Positions 60,842 to 64,000 of a stretch of 64,000 nt of DNA are shown here, piece after piece. Position 1 is the first letter of the stretch. Each line of letters opens with the position of its first letter. The stretch spans positions 40,971,585 to 41,035,584 of the forward strand of contig CM068580.1 in NCBI GenBank assembly GCA_035048485.1, read 5' to 3'. A model generated the notes under the pieces. The model was not told the origin of the DNA and made no database searches. It saw only the letters and a program-made list of their open reading frames with translations. The translations under genes and the position numbers were made by a program. Source of the stretch: Pteria penguin. Lineage: Eukaryota > Mollusca > Bivalvia > Pterioida > Pteriidae.

Positions 60842-63800
60842 CAAACAACTGAAAAGTACGGATGAAAGCTGATTATTGACATAAAACTAGAAAACTCCTA
60901 TAAAACTTTTTGATAATTATTAAACTTAAAATTATCATTTTTTAGCTACATTAATGCCATTATTGAGAACAGGAACTACCTACTGAAACCAGTATTCTTG
61001 TCATATGTTTCTTGTCTTTTTACTCTTGTTTCCACTGATGGGTACAAAGACTAGAAACGTTTAAGGACAATAAAATGATTTTTTGGGGGTAGTAGTTTTT
61101 CCAAAGGTCATTTAGGATTTATGGTATTTATTATTTTCTTATTAAGCAGATGGAGGGACTACATGTTCCCTTTACATTTCTATGTCACTTATTTCCTGGA
61201 ATAGCATCTATTAAACTTTAAAGATTTTACATTGAAATTGAGTAAACTGCTGTATATACATGTTGAAGAGTTACAGATCTAGTTCACATTTCATGGGATT
61301 TCATTCATATTTTATTGAATTATGGCCCTTTAATAATTGATCTATGAAAATTTTGTTTCCTGGAATTTGTTTAGGTTAAATGAAACAAGGAATGATAAGA
61401 AGTTACCTTTAAGCAATTATAAAGTCAAAGGATTAAGTGAGTTATAATAATGCATCTATGGTCTGTTCATATGTATGTCTTTTTGTAAACCCTGAACATT
61501 TTCAACTATTTCAAAACTATCAAAGTGAATTTGATGAAACTTGGTAGAGATAAAGCATTTAAGATCCCCTCCAAGGGATACTTTTATCTTTAAGGTAAGA
61601 ATAAGACCACATGTGTTGTGATCAAGACCTAAAGTGCACTCAAATGGGTAAATAACAAAATCTAGTGAATTGATGTACATTTTTCACAATTTCATAATTC
61701 TATGATATACATGTAATTACAGAAAGTGAGGAAAAATGGTTGAGGACCAGAATAACTTATCTTTCTTTATTTTTTTTTTATTTTTAATACATGTTCTTTG
61801 CTGCTACAGTTTCAACCTTAAGTATTACAGTTGCTTTAATTTTTACATTTAGTATTGTTTTTGTTATATATATTTCTTTGTTACTAATACCTATATTTTT
61901 GTAACCTTGTGTTTAGTCACTACAAATGAAAGGCCATTATTTGAATACATTACCTGTTGTCTGTGATATTCTTTTTGTATTGATTAAGGTACTATTTTAA
62001 TTTACATTTAGAATAAAAGATTTTGTATAAATAAAGCATTATTTTTTTATGTATACTTGAGAAAGAGATATTAAGAATGTTCTAGCTGTTTTCCATTTAA
62101 GTCACACTTGTACAAAATGTCTTTATTATATCTCCTGCCAACAAAGTTGTGGGTATTCTGTTTTTGCCTTGTCTGTCTGTCTGTCTGTCTTTAGACAGAG
62201 CATTTCCAGACAGTGATATCCTTTATCCAGAAGTCTTGATATTTCTTACCTAAGATGCCCATAATTAAAATATTAATAGTATGATTTTTGAGATCAAAGT
62301 TCTAAATCATAGGGCATTGTTCTTCTAATTATTACAAAAAAAATGATTTTATATTAATATATTCAGTTTTCAATAGACAGTTATAATTATTTGGTCCATA
62401 TAGTGCTAGTTTTGTTGATTACCTAACTCGTTCTTTAGAGTTTTCCCTTATTTTAATGTTAATTTTTTAAGTGTTAAAATCTTGGAGAGGGGTGTTACCC
62501 TTCAAATATTACATAGTGTTTGGTTGTAGAAGATAATTTTTGTGTTCATAAGCAAAGCAGTTTTAATTTCCTGATAAATCTTATGTTACCTGATGAGTAT
62601 TAGAAAACAATCGAGAATTGGTAGTATTTTCCTCTTACGTAACCAACTGATTGTGACATCAAAGAGTTGAGAACTGATAATAATTTTCCCCACCATTGAT
62701 TGACAATCACTTCACCAAACTGAGAAATCAAACAATAGTATAAGTATTACATATGTATAAACCTTTGTGTTTGTAAACAGACTATAAATAAATTTTTTGT
62801 GACGTATATAAAACTGTATCATGCATTATTAGACATATGCATCTCAGTCAAAATCGACTGTAAAACATAATTCTTCCCAGATAAAAGTAGTCAGATAAAA
62901 AAGACAATATAGATAACAATTATATATATGTGTGTAAAACATATATGCTTACAGTCAGTCTTTTTGACTAAGAAATGGCAAACAACTAACATCTGGTATA
63001 CCTGGAAAGATCCTCAAATGGAGTTCTTATTGCTAAATATTATATTCATTTAGCAAAGCATTCCTTATTTTTTTTACAAATGCCTATATATATTAAATTT
63101 CAACTACCCATGTGTTGTATTTAGCTATATATGTTTATATGTGTATATATTTATATTGAAATCTGAATGGTGTCTGTTTGTCATAGCCTTAGGTTTATGA
63201 TAAATGAGCATTTCCTTGTTGTATTACAGTGAACAGATTGTGTTAATCATTTTGTTATTTGGTATGTATGAGATCACCCGAAAACTTGCCTGTAATTTAT
63301 ACCTACAAACATTCCAAATGAATATTAAGCACATGAAAATCCATTGTTTGCTGTACTTTTTCATAACTCTATATTGAACACATTTGTGTAAAAATTTCTT
63401 TGTTTGATATACATGTAGTGTAGAGACCCAAAATTTTTGGTGTGTAATTGTAAAAGGTCAATATACCATCAATAAAAGCCACACTCAATAAATTTTCAGA
63501 AACTAGGCATGTATATGCTTCAAAATAAATATGAGATGTACATGTATTCAACTAAGAGCTTACCAGTATCCCAAAACCTGGGGTCTGTCTAAAGGCCAAT
63601 CTGATTAAAACAACTCAATTTTCATAGGCTGGTACAAGTTCATGTCAAATAGAGAGAAGTGTTTTAACCTTAAAATTGTTTCAAGGTCTATACCTATAAT
63701 TCAGGTCATATTGAAGTATAAAATAGAGGTACTGATTTGTCCAAATTGAGTATTTGCCAATGTTATGTGCTAATAATAGAATAATGTAGATAACAATCTG

Positions 63801-64000
63801 TAACATATTACATGTACATGTATTAAATATTACTAAATGAACTATGAGAAATACAAGTATTCTTGTAAAGTTTAGGTCAAATCAAAATGATGGTGTCTAA
63901 GGCAGAGGTCTGGTTTTGATTTTGATCTGAGAACCGAGATATAATTAAGTGCGGGAGCAGAGTACTACCCACCATATAGGTATATGTTAATTATTGATAA
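60842..64000. other. 3' flank after the iPLA2 gene
   Basis: AT-rich, no exon recognised on either strand. It holds two AATAAA signals near 62012-62035 and a module at 62140-62340 (CTGCCAACAAAGTTGTGGGT, then GTCTGTCTGTCTGTCT) related to the repeat at 10533. Confidence 0.45.
62012..62035 (+). promoter_or_regulatory. Candidate poly(A) signals for the iPLA2 gene
   Basis: Two AATAAA hexamers (62012-62017 and 62030-62035) lie close together about 3 kb after the stop codon. A long 3' UTR reaching here is possible but would include the TA repeats and palindrome at 59.4-60.8 kb. A nearer signal of different sequence may be used. Confidence 0.25.

Overview
The window is animal nuclear DNA: AT-rich, with large split genes, GT-AG introns, tRNA-derived SINEs, LINE relics, foldback elements and minisatellites. 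The repeat mix (SINEs with tRNA-like heads, a Helitron-like 145-bp array, many small palindromic elements, frequent acatgtacatgt runs) resembles bivalve mollusc genomes. A bivalve is an inference; the sequence alone only supports a lophotrochozoan-like invertebrate. Family assignments come from recognising conserved protein motifs by eye, with no database search.

Three multi-exon protein genes could be rebuilt exon by exon, and each model closes in frame. (1) Plus strand, 964/991-19575: a tubulointerstitial nephritis antigen-like (TINAG/TINAGL1-type) secreted protein of about 492 aa with signal peptide, somatomedin B domain, Cys-rich VWC-like segment and a papain fold whose catalytic Cys is Ser. 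A second, homologous terminal exon with its own poly(A) signal lies at 20498-20632. (2) Minus strand, 40727-24274: HECTD3-type HECT E3 ubiquitin ligase, 18 coding exons, about 835 aa, with DOC/APC10 and HECT domains and the catalytic Cys present. (3) Plus strand, 48445-59066: group VI calcium-independent phospholipase A2 (PLA2G6-type), 13 exons, about 652 aa, with a shortened ankyrin region and an intact patatin Ser/Asp dyad. Genes 2 and 3 are divergent across a 7.7-kb spacer; genes 1 and 2 converge across about 3.6 kb. They do not form a pathway.

The rest is introns and spacers. 1.3-9.9 kb (TINAG intron 1): 43-bp minisatellite, 850-bp ATACC-type satellite, GAC/GAT microsatellite, SINE and LINE relics. 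11-19.3 kb: truncated SINE with target-site duplication, Harbinger-like MITE, 854-bp foldback element made of a short repeated motif. 24-41 kb (HECTD3 introns): 2.8-kb long-inverted-repeat element with 8-bp target duplication carrying a SINE and a LINE reverse-transcriptase relic, a Tigger-like element, a splice-site-derived minisatellite, a Helitron-like 145-bp array and several SINEs. 42-45.3 kb: a cluster of foldback MITEs containing nine perfect TGACGTCA (CRE) sites, plus two 58-65-bp hairpins flanked by 9-bp target duplications. 59-64 kb: PLA2G6 3' flank with TA repeats, a 170-bp near-perfect palindrome and another copy of the CRE-bearing family.

No bacterial-type system, CRISPR array, rRNA or functional tRNA gene was seen. 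The most unusual content is the collection of small mobile elements and their repeated contact with splice sites of the HECTD3 gene.
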